Below, in pieces: positions 1-10,454 of a stretch of 64,000 nucleotides of DNA; the stretch's first letter is position 1, and every line of letters begins with the position of its first letter. Below the pieces are notes generated by a model. That model had not been told where the DNA came from. It saw only the letters and a program-made list of their open reading frames with translations, and searched no databases. This DNA is from Glandiceps talaboti (lineage: Eukaryota; Hemichordata; Enteropneusta; Spengelidae), in contig NC_135560.1 in NCBI RefSeq assembly GCF_964340395.1, positions 7,120,598 through 7,184,597 on the forward strand. Direction: 5' to 3'. The translations under genes and the position numbers were made by a program.

Positions 1-787
1 ACAAATGGAGATTGCCAGGCAAGTGAATGTGACAGTGACTGAGTGCGCTATAAAAGCCAGCTTTCTCAACATCTTTTTCTCATCATCTCCCCTTGTAAGG
101 AGTGGCGGCTCTCACTTCACAAAACAAACACGCATCAATATACCTGAATGGCACATATTGAATGAAGCTTCCCCCCCCCCCCCCCCCAACACCGCTCAAA
201 ACAAAATATTCACCTTATTCATTATATCAAAATAAAAGAAAGTGTTTTCAGTCTCCGGATATGATACCAAACAGAAATAAAGCCGATTAATGTACCATTT
301 GGTGCCTCAACCCAGTCACACGCAAAATGTAGCAGCACACAAGACAGCGCAGTATATTATTAAAATCAGCTAATATGAGAAAATTGATAACCGCTCTAGG
401 GCCTTATGAGATCTGGCTTAACCTATCCATGTGCATGTTATAAGATATGATAGCCAACGAACAATGCCCCTATTCACCATGTATGTACACACCACTATCC
501 ATACATATTGAGACTGAATTAAAATTTCAAAAAAAAAATTCAAAAAAAGAAATAATGAAAAAATACAAAAATCATTCGGTATTCTGTACGCTGAAAAAAA
601 AAAAAGACTGATCAATTTCCTATTGGAAATTCATCCCACATTCATGCCTGTTATTAAATCAATTGCTACCATTATTAAAAACGTGCAGTTTCCAATTCAA
701 ATCTATGAGTGCTATTCAAAATAATATAATGTGTGAAAATATCACAAATGTAAACAAATATTATTTTGACAAAAATTTTGTCCTTAC
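1..787 (-). other. gro: Groucho/TLE intron 3, incomplete
   Basis: AT-rich sequence downstream of exon 3 on the minus strand. It holds a poly-C run of 17 at 171-187 and A/T runs near 530-605, but no match to the expected next Groucho/TLE exon (YYEMSYG). Nothing else is seen. Confidence 0.75.
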
Positions 788-851
788 CATAACATAGTGT
801 CTTTGCATCTCTGTCTTTTCGCTTGCCAATTTCTCACACTCCATTTTCAAA
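788..851 (-). CDS. gro: Groucho/TLE corepressor, coding exon 3 (Q domain)
   Basis: This 64-nt exon follows a CAATTTTCTAG acceptor and ends at a GTAAGG donor. Its first base completes the Ser codon split across intron 2, then it encodes [21 protein letters not shown], written here in two runs: [12 protein letters not shown] and TEMQRHYVM (residues 42-62). This is the near-invariant helical part of the Q domain; human TLEs have [12 protein letters not shown], so the Met is the only change. The exon ends on a complete codon, where the family normally continues with YYEMSYG. I do not find that next exon in positions 1-787, so exon 4 and the rest of the gene (GP, CcN, SP regions and the C-terminal WD40 propeller) must lie beyond the left edge. 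The gene is cut by the window, not broken. Confidence 0.96.
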
Positions 852-1353
852 CTAGAAAATTGAAAACACGATAACACAAATCAAACTATTGCGATTAGAA
901 ACAACTGACACTTGAGCGTACGTATTAACACCATTACTCGGCCATGGACAGGAAATAGACTCCGAAACCATACAAAAAACCACTAATTACTTTTTGTTAA
1001 ACGGCGAGAGAGGCTTCGTGACTGGTCAACTTTTGTATGGCGTGTTATTTCCGCTATAAAACCGGCGGTTACCGACCCTCTTTCGAGTCCTTGAAAAGTT
1101 GATAAAATTATGGCTGGAATTGTGCGACGCTCTGGTATCAATAACTTGTGCTATAACAATTACAGAGAAAACGGAAAGCCATCTGCTAGGATCGAGTAAT
1201 CTATACCAACGCGATAAACCTGGGGACAGCGGACTGCGATCTTTCAACACACACTAAAACTTAGGCGAGTACATTCGCGGTACCTTACATTTCAATCGTG
1301 GAATTTTTATTGTTCTTGCTAAAGAAAACATCGTGAAAAACAGTTTACATTAC
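852..1353 (-). other. gro: Groucho/TLE intron 2
   Basis: A 502-bp intron bounded by GTAATG at the exon 2 end and CTAG at the exon 3 start, interrupting a Ser codon after its second base. No separate feature is seen inside. Confidence 0.9.
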
Positions 1354-1454
1354 CTGTGGTATTGTGCTTGCAGAAAGCTGAATTCTTCCTTTATACGGTC
1401 GCATGACTCCGCCACGGTGAACTTGAACGGTTGACCTGGCTGGTGCGGAGGGGC
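1354..1454 (-). CDS. gro: Groucho/TLE corepressor, coding exon 2 (start of Q domain)
   Basis: This 101-nt exon has a TTTTTGTTACAG acceptor and a GTAATG donor. It encodes residues 8-40 plus two bases of codon 41: [19 protein letters not shown] followed by [14 protein letters not shown]. The block GQPFKFT, then CDRIKEEF and FLQAQYHS, is the diagnostic beginning of the glutamine-rich Q domain, the coiled-coil tetramerisation region that also contacts TCF/LEF and other partners. One visible difference from human TLEs is Ser instead of Gln in EEF-x-FLQAQ. Exon length and phases (0 in, 2 out) match the conserved vertebrate gene structure as I remember it. Identification is from sequence similarity recognised by eye, and is very secure because three exons join in frame. 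Confidence 0.96.
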
Positions 1455-1654
1455 CTGTAACAAAAACAGGGGGAAAATACAGCTGAATATGAGTACACAT
1501 GCGATTATCAATACAAGATCGAATATAATTTGATCGGAGTACGTTGAAGTCGACCTGTATTCTATTCATTGCCCAGTTGAGTAACGATATTGGCGCTCTC
1601 TCACTCAATAAAAGTCTCACTCCGGAGGAAAAATATCGCTCGATGTACACTTAC
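1455..1654 (-). other. gro: Groucho/TLE intron 1
   Basis: A 200-bp phase-0 intron, GTAAGT to a pyrimidine-rich ACAG, between the tiny start exon and exon 2. Short for the first intron of a developmental gene; a second, more distal first exon is proposed at 4158-4175. Confidence 0.88.
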
Positions 1655-1675
1655 GGGGTGTCGACTCTGGTACAT
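1655..1675 (-). CDS. gro: Groucho/TLE corepressor, coding exon 1 (protein start)
   Basis: This exon encodes the first seven residues, MYQSRHP, of a Groucho/TLE transcriptional corepressor. The ATG begins at 1675 and the exon ends on a complete codon (phase 0) at 1655, followed directly by a consensus GTAAGT donor. The peptide matches the short first exon of TLE proteins, which begins M-[F/Y]-P-Q-x-R-H-P and also ends after the HP. Seven codons upstream of the ATG there is an in-frame TAG, so this is the natural start, and ACC precedes the ATG as in a good Kozak context. The 5' UTR continues to higher coordinates; its start site is not visible. Splicing to the exon at 1454-1354 keeps the frame. 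What is seen: start, donor and frame. What is known of the family: nuclear corepressor recruited by Hes, Runx, TCF, Engrailed and other factors. Confidence 0.9.
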
Positions 1676-2500
1676 GGTTAATCCAGATCGTGTCTACGAT
1701 GAGGAGACACTGTGGAAATCGAGGAAATGAGATCGTTGGGTCGCTCCGGAGAACGACGCAGACTTGGCTCTATTTGTAAAAGAATCACTTGCTGCAGTTG
1801 ACAAACGTAGTGAAGCTTTTGTAAGTCACACCGACAATTAGACCGTTGTAGATACGTTCCCAATCGCACCACTTTCCCACGAACAGTGTACACCAAACGC
1901 GTCTTCAGCATTCAATCTTCGGGTATCTCCGTAAAGGGGCGAAAACAGGTCAGAATTTTGGCCGTAATCGCTATTCGGGACGGGGCCGTACGTCGTAACG
2001 ATCGTCGTCGCTGTGAAAATGCCACACACAAGTATATCTGTACACGCGGTTCATGTAGAGCGACAAAAGGAGGGCAAATACACTTGCCATATAAGGCAAA
2101 TAAATGATTGGCCCTATCAACGAAACCAATCAAACATGACCACCATTAGCACACACAGCCAAAGAATCCCACGTGGTATGGCGGAGACACTGAATCGCAG
2201 TCAGGCATTGACGAATCACGAAGCCGGATTTCGAAGTCTACAGCTGCGATGCACTCGATAATGAGTATAACTGTCAATCACCCGCTCGAGTAAACGCTAC
2301 CTTCTGGTTGTCAATCAAAGTAACGTGGGCTGTGTTCACATATCCGCCCACTATGCTTAGCTGATTATAAGTGCCTGAAGTGGCAAATGGAACAATTCAT
2401 TTGAAAACTTACACGGGGAAGACAGCCTGTTGTCCAAACTTTATTGCCTCGCCAAGCTGACATCGATAACAGGAATATACTTAAAGCTGACACTGGAAAT
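1676..2500 (-). promoter_or_regulatory. Groucho/TLE proximal promoter and 5' UTR region
   Basis: Sequence immediately upstream of the Groucho/TLE start codon, with more CpG than most of the window (for example near 1955-2010). It contains a perfect CArG box at 2087-2096, a minus-strand CCAAT at 2107-2111 and a CCACGTGG E-box at 2169-2176. No convincing TATA box is seen. A GTAAGT donor on the minus strand at 2407-2412 could end an untranslated exon, but no transcript evidence is available. The exact start site is not visible. Open frames here on both strands look like chance. Confidence 0.6.
2087..2096. promoter_or_regulatory. CArG box (SRF-type site)
   Basis: CCATATAAGG is a perfect match to the serum response factor/MADS consensus CC(A/T)6GG, about 410 bp upstream of the Groucho/TLE ATG and about 10 bp from a minus-strand CCAAT. 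The motif match is direct; function is inference. Confidence 0.45.
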
Positions 2501-3187
2501 ATTATCGGCGGAGATATATTTTGGCGGAGCTATTTTTATTTTCGAAACAATTTTTTCTTTCTTTTACGTGCATATTCTTTAAAAGGAGAAATACCGTACA
2601 TGTGACACTGGGAAATTTAACACCGCGATGGCGCGCACACCTGTCATGCAAGTTTTGAATCGGTTCGACTCTTACTAGAAGACAAAACATCATATGAAGA
2701 GTACTGGGCAATTCAAGAGTGGAACAGATGCGGCGTTCGACTGATTTGTCCATACAGGGATTACTAACTGAAGCTTGTGTGTGACCAGGACCCCCTCCAG
2801 TACAGCCATTAGACCGACACATATAAATATTACAATAATGTATTCGAAGACGACTCACTCACAAACACACTATTATACATGCCATAGGCTTCACGTCGTG
2901 GCAACGTCTTCGGGGCAATGACGCCAAGACTTTCAACAAAGCTGCCCAAATCCAAAAACAGACCAAAAAAAAAAAAAAAAACGCGGCAAAAAAAAAAAAA
3001 AAAATATGTGGGAGATTTTTACTTTGTAAAATAGCACTAAACGGTATTGGTTAAATCCGAGACGTTCAGCTGCAGAAAGCTTATTAGTACGAAGACGTTT
3101 TCCTTTTGAATGGGTGATGCAACACCGAAACTCCCACCCGACAATAATTCTTTGGTGATACTCTCAATTCCCCATCTCATAAAGTAG

Positions 3188-3236
<49 letters not shown>

Positions 3237-4157
3237 GACACACTACACTTCGAACCAATGAGAAAGAGGGAGAAAAACAACCGATATTAATGCGATCCTC
3301 CCGGGCAAAATTCTTTTCTTAAGAAATCCACAGGGTTCTGAGATACTCGCATCATTTTTAAAACAATACATTATTCTGCTGTTTGCGACACAACTCAATT
3401 TTTCCAATGTCGCTGACACCTTTTAAAAGGTACAGGGGTCATTTAATACCTTCAACTAGCTGGACTTGACATTACACGTAATACCATGTTATTAAGATGG
3501 TGATTCAGTGTAAATGTTTATACGAAACAAGAGTCGCTATTGATCGAAACTTTGATTTCGGTGTAACTAGAAACTAGCAAATTAAAATTCGACGATACTA
3601 ACCCCCACCCCCATACCCTTTTGATGTAGTGTGCGAAGTTATACTTTACTCTACCTCTTTATGCTGGTTATGTACATACACATGTCTGAAGGACCTAGTG
3701 GGCGGCCATTCTAGTGACAAAAATAACACCCCGAAATCGTCTCATTTCGTAAGAACGTGTCAATCCGCGCATTTGTTTACACTGTGAACTCAATAGAAAC
3801 GATGACTATACTTGGAAAAAAATAGGGGGGGGGGGGAGAATGATTTGAAATTGGTGGATGTTAATGTAGACACCTATAGTGTGAAATGGCGTGAAGCTGG
3901 CATCTTGGAGTAGGCACGACGCTCTTCGATGTCTGCTATTTCTGCTAATATCAACACGAATTTCCTGAGCACTTTTTATCGTCCACGACAGAATCAATAC
4001 CCTTCCTGTCGTCATTTTAGGAAGCAATTTTATCAGTGAATACATATTTGCCGATCGCTCCCTGGGAGACAAAAAAAAGAGAGAATACATACATAGGTGG
4101 GGAGTCACTAGCGCAACATATGCACAATGGAAGCTTTTCAATTGTACGCGCACTTAC
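2501..4157. other. Groucho/TLE 5' flank, no gene seen
   Basis: Holds two poly-A runs (2965-2981 and 2988-3003), a CA dinucleotide tract (3189-3234) and a G12 run (3825-3836). The minus-strand open frames at 2502-2858 and 3806-4153 have no recognisable domain. Between the two candidate first exons this stretch would be intron or UTR of the longer transcript. Confidence 0.5.
3189..3234. repeat. CA dinucleotide microsatellite
   Basis: About 23 uninterrupted CA units, seen directly. Confidence 0.98.
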
Positions 4158-4175
4158 GGGGTCCCCTGTATCCAT
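4158..4175 (-). CDS. Candidate alternative first coding exon of Groucho/TLE
   Basis: On the minus strand an ATG at 4175 opens a six-codon exon, MDTGDP, ending in CCC at 4158 directly before a consensus GTAAGTG donor. It ends in phase 0, exactly what exon 2 (1454-1354) needs, so a spliced product would read MDTGDP then [12 protein letters not shown]. It resembles exon 1, which also ends CCCC then GTAAGTG and encodes M followed by a few residues and P. A TAA stands directly before the ATG, so the frame cannot extend upstream. About 125 bp upstream is a TATATA stretch (4300-4308) that could place a start site near 4270. No homologous peptide is recognised, and a chance ATG-plus-donor is possible, so confidence is modest. 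Confidence 0.4.
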
Positions 4176-4292
4176 TTACACGGCTTGTATATACATGACA
4201 CCGTGTCGCGTGTTAAAAGAACAATTATCTCAAATGCATAGCTGCTACAGGCGAAGAGTACGAGGCGGCTGTCGCATCATGGGCGCCGCGTC

Positions 4293-4310
4293 GATATAGA
4301 TATATAATCA
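4293..4310 (-). promoter_or_regulatory. Possible TATA element of the distal Groucho/TLE promoter
   Basis: Minus-strand TTATATATCTATATC followed by a GC-rich stretch (GACGCGGCGCCC). Its distance suits a start site near 4270 and a 5' UTR of roughly 95 nt before the candidate first exon. The UTR would contain at least two short upstream reading frames, one starting near 4280. TATA-like strings are common in AT-rich DNA, so this is tentative. Confidence 0.3.
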
Positions 4311-4955
4311 TTTGAATTGGAAGTCACACAATGTCTTGAATTTAATAAAAAATAAATAAAAGCAAACCCCGACTTTAAATGAATTTAAGTGTATGTAAAT
4401 CGGGGAAGGGTTAAAAGTCAACAATATGTGTACTGACACAAAGAAAGTTCAGGTTTTGTAATACGGGGGAAAAAAACGGAATAAAAAATGTAAATCTATG
4501 TGACAATGTATTTTGCGTGGATCAGTAGACTTCGTATTATCCCATTGTTTATGCATTGTACATAGTATAACGACCACTTCATTAAAATGAGAGGTGTGCA
4601 AATTGATCCCGTAACTATAGGCTGAGCTTCTCTCACTGAATATAAATAGTTGAAACACCAGTTCCATCGGCCTCTAACCTTTGTTCATCAACTGAGCACT
4701 TCATATTGTCTAACGAACATCCACGAGTCGTGCGCACGTCTCACGAGACGCCGTTAATGCGCGCACAGCCCGCTGTCCACCGGACCGTGAAAAATGTGAT
4801 ATTTTTATTACAGCACTTTTCATCAAACGTGTCACACCCGATCTCCGAGCCGCTCTTTCATTAAATCCTACACAAGGCCAGTAAAATCCGACGGCTTTTC
4901 AGCGAGCGCGTACGCGAATGACTTGAACGCATGTCACTGGAGGCAGATTTTATGA

Positions 4956-5078
4956 ATCGATAACCAATCAAAACAATATATTGTATCAATAAATCGATTT
5001 GTCAGGTGGATGGTCGTCCAATCCAATGATCAATAATCTATCAATTGATGAACCAATCGATAATATCAATCGATTGAT
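4956..5078. promoter_or_regulatory. Dense ATCAAT/ATCGAT cluster (Onecut/Cut-type sites)
   Basis: Ten ATCAAT or ATCGAT hexamers (either strand) begin at 4956, 4985, 4993, 5029, 5040, 5044, 5056, 5065, 5069 and 5073. This is the core recognised by Onecut/HNF6 CUT-homeodomain factors; Cux-like factors share it. The cluster lies 3.3 kb upstream of the Groucho/TLE start codon and 0.8 kb upstream of the alternative exon. It is not a simple tandem repeat, since spacing and flanks differ. Enhancer function is inference. Confidence 0.5.
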
Positions 5079-5085
5079 CACTCCA

Positions 5086-7876
5086 TCAAAATTAAATATG
5101 AGTTGTCAATAGCACCATTCACCGGTCCCCTACAATAACGAATATTATTGCGCGATATTGGACTAAATGTTGTAGTTCTCAGTCGCATTTGACTGATTAC
5201 AAAGTAGCGTGTCTGTCGTGCTGTCGTTTGTTGGAAAAAAAATGAACGTACATCAATGATTCTTGCGTATTAATAGAATAAATCGCCCTAATGGCCTCTA
5301 ACTAGCCAAGCATATCGAGAAAATGGAGTGTTTAGAACCTTTATACATTGCTAATTAACCGATATTGAGAGCTGTGTGTCTGCATTTGTAAGATTACTTT
5401 GAAAATTGAAAACAGTTTAGCTGGGTCTGCTAATTCCAGCTTTCGCATCAAGTCAAGTGTACATCCTGTGCGCGCACACCTTTACGATTATTCCGCGCCA
5501 ATGCTGCCATATTTGCCGCGATTAATCTAGAAAACTGCAAGAGATTTAGACGGTCAATGTTTGGAAATAGAAATCTTTAAAAGGTCCAACGATGCCTGAG
5601 GAGTTCTTTCACGCAGGCGATCAAACAAAACTGAGTATGTTATTCAACGAGTTCCCACTTGAGCCGCTTGATTTTCATGCTAACAACACACTTGTTCGTC
5701 TACTACTAACAAGTCGAATTGGCAGCAGCTAGCTGACAAACACATCTTCTTTGCTCCGCTGACTCTTTTTGCTTCAATAGTCACAAAATACGCCCGCATC
5801 TTATAATCTGTATATCAAAATTTCAAGGAAAAACCTCGTTATGCTACATCGGATGTGAAAGTAAGACATAATGAAATCTGGCGCCGTGTACAGAAATCAC
5901 TCTCGCTAATTCACACACAGATTTTCGCACCTAAAATTGCTTTTCCACTGCATTTACAGTCTTTACGCCTCAACTGCTACGTTATTCGCTTTTAATACCA
6001 ACTACGGACGGCTCTTCACGGATATGGAATATTTATTAAACACCAACTTAGCTGTATATATTGAAACACGGACTTGGCACGGAAAATATTCGTCTGAGTG
6101 AGCTTCATCTTGTAGCTATAGCAACCAATTTGTCCTCGCGCGCACTGAAGGGAAAACAGCCACTAATGTTTCGAATTCGCGCAAATATCGCCCGCCTCTG
6201 CGTGTGACCGCGTGTCACACACAAGTCGGATAATTTCGATGTCATTTGTTCAAAATGCAGGTATGCCTTGTTTGGTAAGGTAAGATATTTTGAAACATGC
6301 CCGCTGCAGACGTGCACGGAGCGACGTGACCTGTACGTCTATCTGCGTGTTATGAATACTTGGAAAACACTACCGTACCAGCCATATCGTTGACATTATT
6401 GTTAATCTGGACCCACTTATTAATAATACTCAAAGCGGAACTTAAATAGAGCGTACCACAGTTGTCTAGGGGTGACAGTATATTAAAATGCTCAGTCATA
6501 AGTTCACCATATTGTCTCCAATCACTTTTGCCTAACCATAACTATAGAATGTATAACTGCCATGATGTGACCAAATTTCCATTGAATAAATAATTCACAC
6601 ATGGACTATTTACACTCAGTGATTGGAGAAAAAGTTACATCACACAAACACTTTAGAACTTGATATACGAGCTAGGAGCCACAGGGCTCGACTTTATAGA
6701 GCGCATCTCATATGTTTTCGCTGTTTTTTCTGAAGAAAGTTGCTTTTCTTATATTTTACTCGAATTACTATGCATTGAAATCTGACTCAACAATTCGAAA
6801 TACACGCATTCTTCACACACAAAAATGGAGAAAGGCGTACGCCATCAAAATGAGTCGGTTTTCATAGATGCGATTTTTAAAAAAAAAGTCACGCCAGGGT
6901 ACTATTGACTCGGAGATGGCTTACTGATCTTTTTACTCGCTAACATTTTCTCGAGATCATACACGTGCACACTTCTGTTAATACATAACTACTAGGTACA
7001 TATCATGGCGTCTTATGCTTTATAGATAAAATACACTCGTTGAACACAAAGTGCATACATGTACATTAATTTTGAACGCGTCGAAATATGAAACTCATTC
7101 CGCGGCGTTATTGTACCATTTTGAAAAGGGTCGCTTCTTGTACCACAAAAGATGTCCCTTCTTTGTGCTCTGGAACATCTGCCTAGGTCCTCAGATACAA
7201 CGTTGAGAGCTAATATAAATACAGTTCTTTCCGTAGTTCATTCGCGCTATCGTTTTACTTTCCTTCAAATCACTTTCATTTCTCCCGACTCTTCACAGCA
7301 ATTCAAACGGTGCCTCAAATCAAGTTTCGCTAATTACTACGGTGACCGTAAACGTCGGAAACGTGATCATCAGCGTCATAGACAAGCGGATGAGTGGCGA
7401 CCAAGGAGGCCGACTGGCCTAGGGAAGTCGTGTCTATGTCGCATTGAACAAAGAATCACGATCTCTTCACTCAGCAGTGACAAGCGACCCGAACACGCAT
7501 TTTCCGTAGTATAATAACTCAACAATCCTTAAACTCAACTCGTGTCTCGTATTCTACTTTCTAATGTTTGTTTTGACTGTAAGCGACCAATATTTGTTCA
7601 TACTACATGTGTTAATATCATTTGACAGGTCCTTTCTGAAAGAACACTATTTGCAAAGCAAAATTATCCTGAAAGCGTCCTTGGTTCTATTGATTCTGAG
7701 TTTTCCCAATCTGTTTTGGCGATTACTTTTACTTATCTACTTTCGACAAAGCACACGATCGTCTGTATTTACAAACTTTTTAGTTGTTATTGGTTCGTAA
7801 CTTTTGATAGGGGGCATATTCCAGTTTTCTTCCCTTTTAGTGAACGAGGTGTGAAGACAAAATAAAAGAATCACAC
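5086..7876. other. CpG-containing 5' flank, no gene seen
   Basis: Non-repetitive sequence with moderate CpG content (for example 5465-5520, 6165-6220, 7330-7420). The 120-codon plus-strand frame at 7152-7514 and the 70-codon minus frame at 6105-6317 show no recognisable domain and lack good splice context. It may hold promoter-proximal regulatory DNA; no specific element is supported. Confidence 0.45.
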
Positions 7877-8140
7877 GAACGACTGTCTAATTTTTACGAA
7901 CTCATAAAAACTACCAAAATACATACAAACAAAACACACACGTATAAACCAACTGTAATATAAATATTTGGTAGTATTACTCACACTGTAAACTGTGATC
8001 ACGTGAACGACGGTACTTTACAGTCTTTACGCACGAACTCATAAAAAACACCAAAATACACACAAACACAACACACACGGATATACCCAAAATACTAAAA
8101 AAAAATAATTGGTAGTGCTCACACTGTGAACTGTGGTTAC
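7877..8140. repeat. Diverged tandem duplication, unit about 128 bp
   Basis: Copy 1 (7877-8004) and copy 2 (8005-8140) share, in order, GAACGAC, CGAACTCATAAAAA, ACCAAAATAC followed by CA-rich sequence, TTGGTAGT and CTCACACTGT with AACTGTG. Each copy ends near TGTGATCACGTGA or its decayed equivalent. Confidence 0.8.
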
Positions 8141-8616
8141 CGACTAGTAGAAACTGGAGAAGGGCGGAAAAGTCGACTTTATGATTATTTCCCTCCTAAA
8201 ACTTTCAATTTCAACATAAAAACAATCATAAATTGGTCATAGGTTCAGCTCACACCATGAAATATTCTGACACAGAAATGAAAACAGCTGAAATTTTAAC
8301 TTTAATATTATCATCAAATGATTGCCAAAAATGACGTATGTATGGTCACAATCACGTGACCTGTATGCTAAAATACAAACATTTTCTTTTCCTAAAGTTA
8401 CGACTTTAATGTTCAAGGGCTTATCTACTATAATCGGATCTTATAAAGAAACGTCTGGCAATAGAGTACTTTCATTAGGATGGCAGTCAAACATAGTATA
8501 GATCACAGTCCCTTTAAAGAGGCACTTGCATAGAGGTACAGATATGTATTTTTGGAATTAAATGTAAAAATAGAATATATACCTTCCTATAAACCACCTG
8601 CACGCACATATAACTT

Positions 8617-8687
8617 ATACATACATACATACATACATACATACATACATACATACATACACACACACAAATAAATAAATAAATACA

Positions 8688-8742
<55 letters not shown>

Positions 8743-8870
8743 ATACAGACATATACACATACATACATAAATACATACATACATACATACATACACATAC
8801 ACATATCCATCCATCCATCTACCCACCCACACCTTCATCCATCCATCCATCAATACATCCATCCCTATGT
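8617..8870. repeat. Compound ACAT / AAAT / ATCC tetranucleotide microsatellite
   Basis: Runs of ACAT, then AAAT with a few ATAC units, ACAT again, then CCAT/CCAC units. Three overlapping minus-strand frames rich in Tyr, Cys, Met, Val, Ile and Leu are artefacts of this repeat. Confidence 0.97.
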
Positions 8871-9713
8871 ACATACATAGATGTGATGTGACAAGTCAAT
8901 CAATTAAGTGGGTGGGGGGGGGGGGCATTTAAGATATTATTTAAGAATCTATGAAAACAACAAACTGACATGTCCAATCCAATGTTAATATGTGCAGTTC
9001 AACATTTAAAGGACCATCATTTGAAATTTAATAATGTGTATCTTTCTTAGTTATGCTCTATTGACCTCTAAGTCACCTTCAACCTTAATTAAAACCAACG
9101 AGCAATGAACAGTATAGACTATGTACATTTAAGATCTCTTAAAACCAAATAACAAGAAACATGAATTTGTATTTATAAATAAATAAGTGCACAATTGGCA
9201 TGCCGGGGGATAATATAATGAGAACTGTATGAAATATTGAAAATTGCAATAAATGAAACACTTGAATACATAAGTTATATCTATAATAAATGATTTTTTA
9301 TTACGAAAGTGAATCTATGAAATAATCTCTTTAATGTTACACATGAATAAATTTTATCTAGATTACATGTTATATTATTGATTTTGTAAGTATCTGGTTC
9401 TCATCAATCATGAAATGTCAGATCATTAAATTTAAACTTCAGATTCAGTTTCAAATTTATGCAACGGAATTTACTAATAAAATGTTTCATCTTGAAATTT
9501 CTCCCAAATGGACAGAATTTTACGATGTTATGTTTTGTGGGTTTTTGTAAGAGTATACAATCAAATACATGGTATAATATAGGCTTCAATACTGTATGCA
9601 GTGATCGTGGAAAAGGTTGTAGAGATAATTATAGTAAAAGTAGTTCTTCAACCTGTGTAGATGGTAGTCTGTAAGATATGACATACGTGACACTGTATCA
9701 ACCTACCACTTAC

Positions 9714-9754
9714 GTTTAGAAGCCTGATAGGGCTTGAACAACTCGATGTACAAC
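9714..9754 (-). other. Possible 41-nt micro-exon with strong splice sites
   Basis: On the minus strand a poly-T tract ending in CAG (acceptor) is followed by 41 nt and then GTAAGTGG (strong donor). One frame is open as LYIELFKPYQASK, a second as CTSSCSSPIRLLN, and the third has a stop. I do not recognise the peptide. It could be a micro-exon, an untranslated exon of a distal Groucho/TLE transcript, or a chance pairing of splice-like sites. Confidence 0.25.
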
Positions 9755-9886
9755 CTGAAAAAAAAATACACCAGTGCATTTGCTTGAATGAAGTGAGCCA
9801 AGCAGAAACTTCATGCAAGGACAAAATTACTAGGTAAAACAACAAAAAAACTGATACAATTAGCAAATGAAACAGTATACTTTTAC

Positions 9887-10095
9887 ACTTGATATGCATG
9901 CTATGAACAATTGTAGTACACACAGAAAATGCTTTACTTTGGTGTTATGGGTTGTACTTGATATGAATGCTATAAATGATTGTGGTACATACAGAAAATG
10001 CTTTACTTTGGTGTTATGGGTTGTACTTGATATGGATGCTATAAATGATTGTGGTACATACAGAAAACACTTTACTTTGGTGTTATGGGTTGTAT
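9887..10095. repeat. 69-bp minisatellite, three copies
   Basis: Units start at 9887, 9956 and 10025, each beginning ACTTGATATG and ending GTGTTATGGGTTGT. Since 69 is divisible by three, both strands show repeat-encoded open frames; these are not called as genes. Confidence 0.93.
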
Positions 10096-10454
10096 AATGT
10101 ACCACTAACACAGGTTGTATTGTATAGACAGGCTAGGTAGCCGGCAAAGAATCAGATACTGGTGATGTTTTAATGTATATGTGTGTATACTGCAAGAACA
10201 AATATGGAAGAAGAAAGAATGCACAAAAAATAATTTCTTCCACATGACATAAAGAAAAAAAATAAAATGAAAACCTGAGGTTCTGTTTACACCCCTTTCA
10301 AAAAAAGACGGGACAGTAGTTAGTATGATATTTTTTATTGAATTATCTATTTTTTTGTGTTTAATGTTTTAAATATTTTAAAATTATTTTTCTGAAAGTA
10401 CATACATAAACAAGTTAAAGGTGTGAGAAGAAAAAAACTAGCTAGGGTTTGCTA

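Noticed and set aside
2502-2858. 118-codon minus-strand open frame upstream of Groucho/TLE
   Set aside because: No domain; cysteine- and arginine-rich chance frame in the promoter flank, although the region could be untranslated exon.
5111-5122. TAGCACCATT string resembling the start of miR-29
   Set aside because: Only about ten bases match and no hairpin is apparent around it.
5776-5788. ATAGTCACAAAA string resembling miR-153
   Set aside because: The match does not extend over the seed start and no precursor-like hairpin is seen.
7152-7514. 120-codon plus-strand open frame in the CpG-containing flank
   Set aside because: No recognisable domain, no convincing start or splice context; a stretch of basic residues appears to be chance.
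8514-8874. Three overlapping minus-strand Tyr/Cys/Leu-rich frames
   Set aside because: Artefact of the ACAT/AAAT microsatellite.
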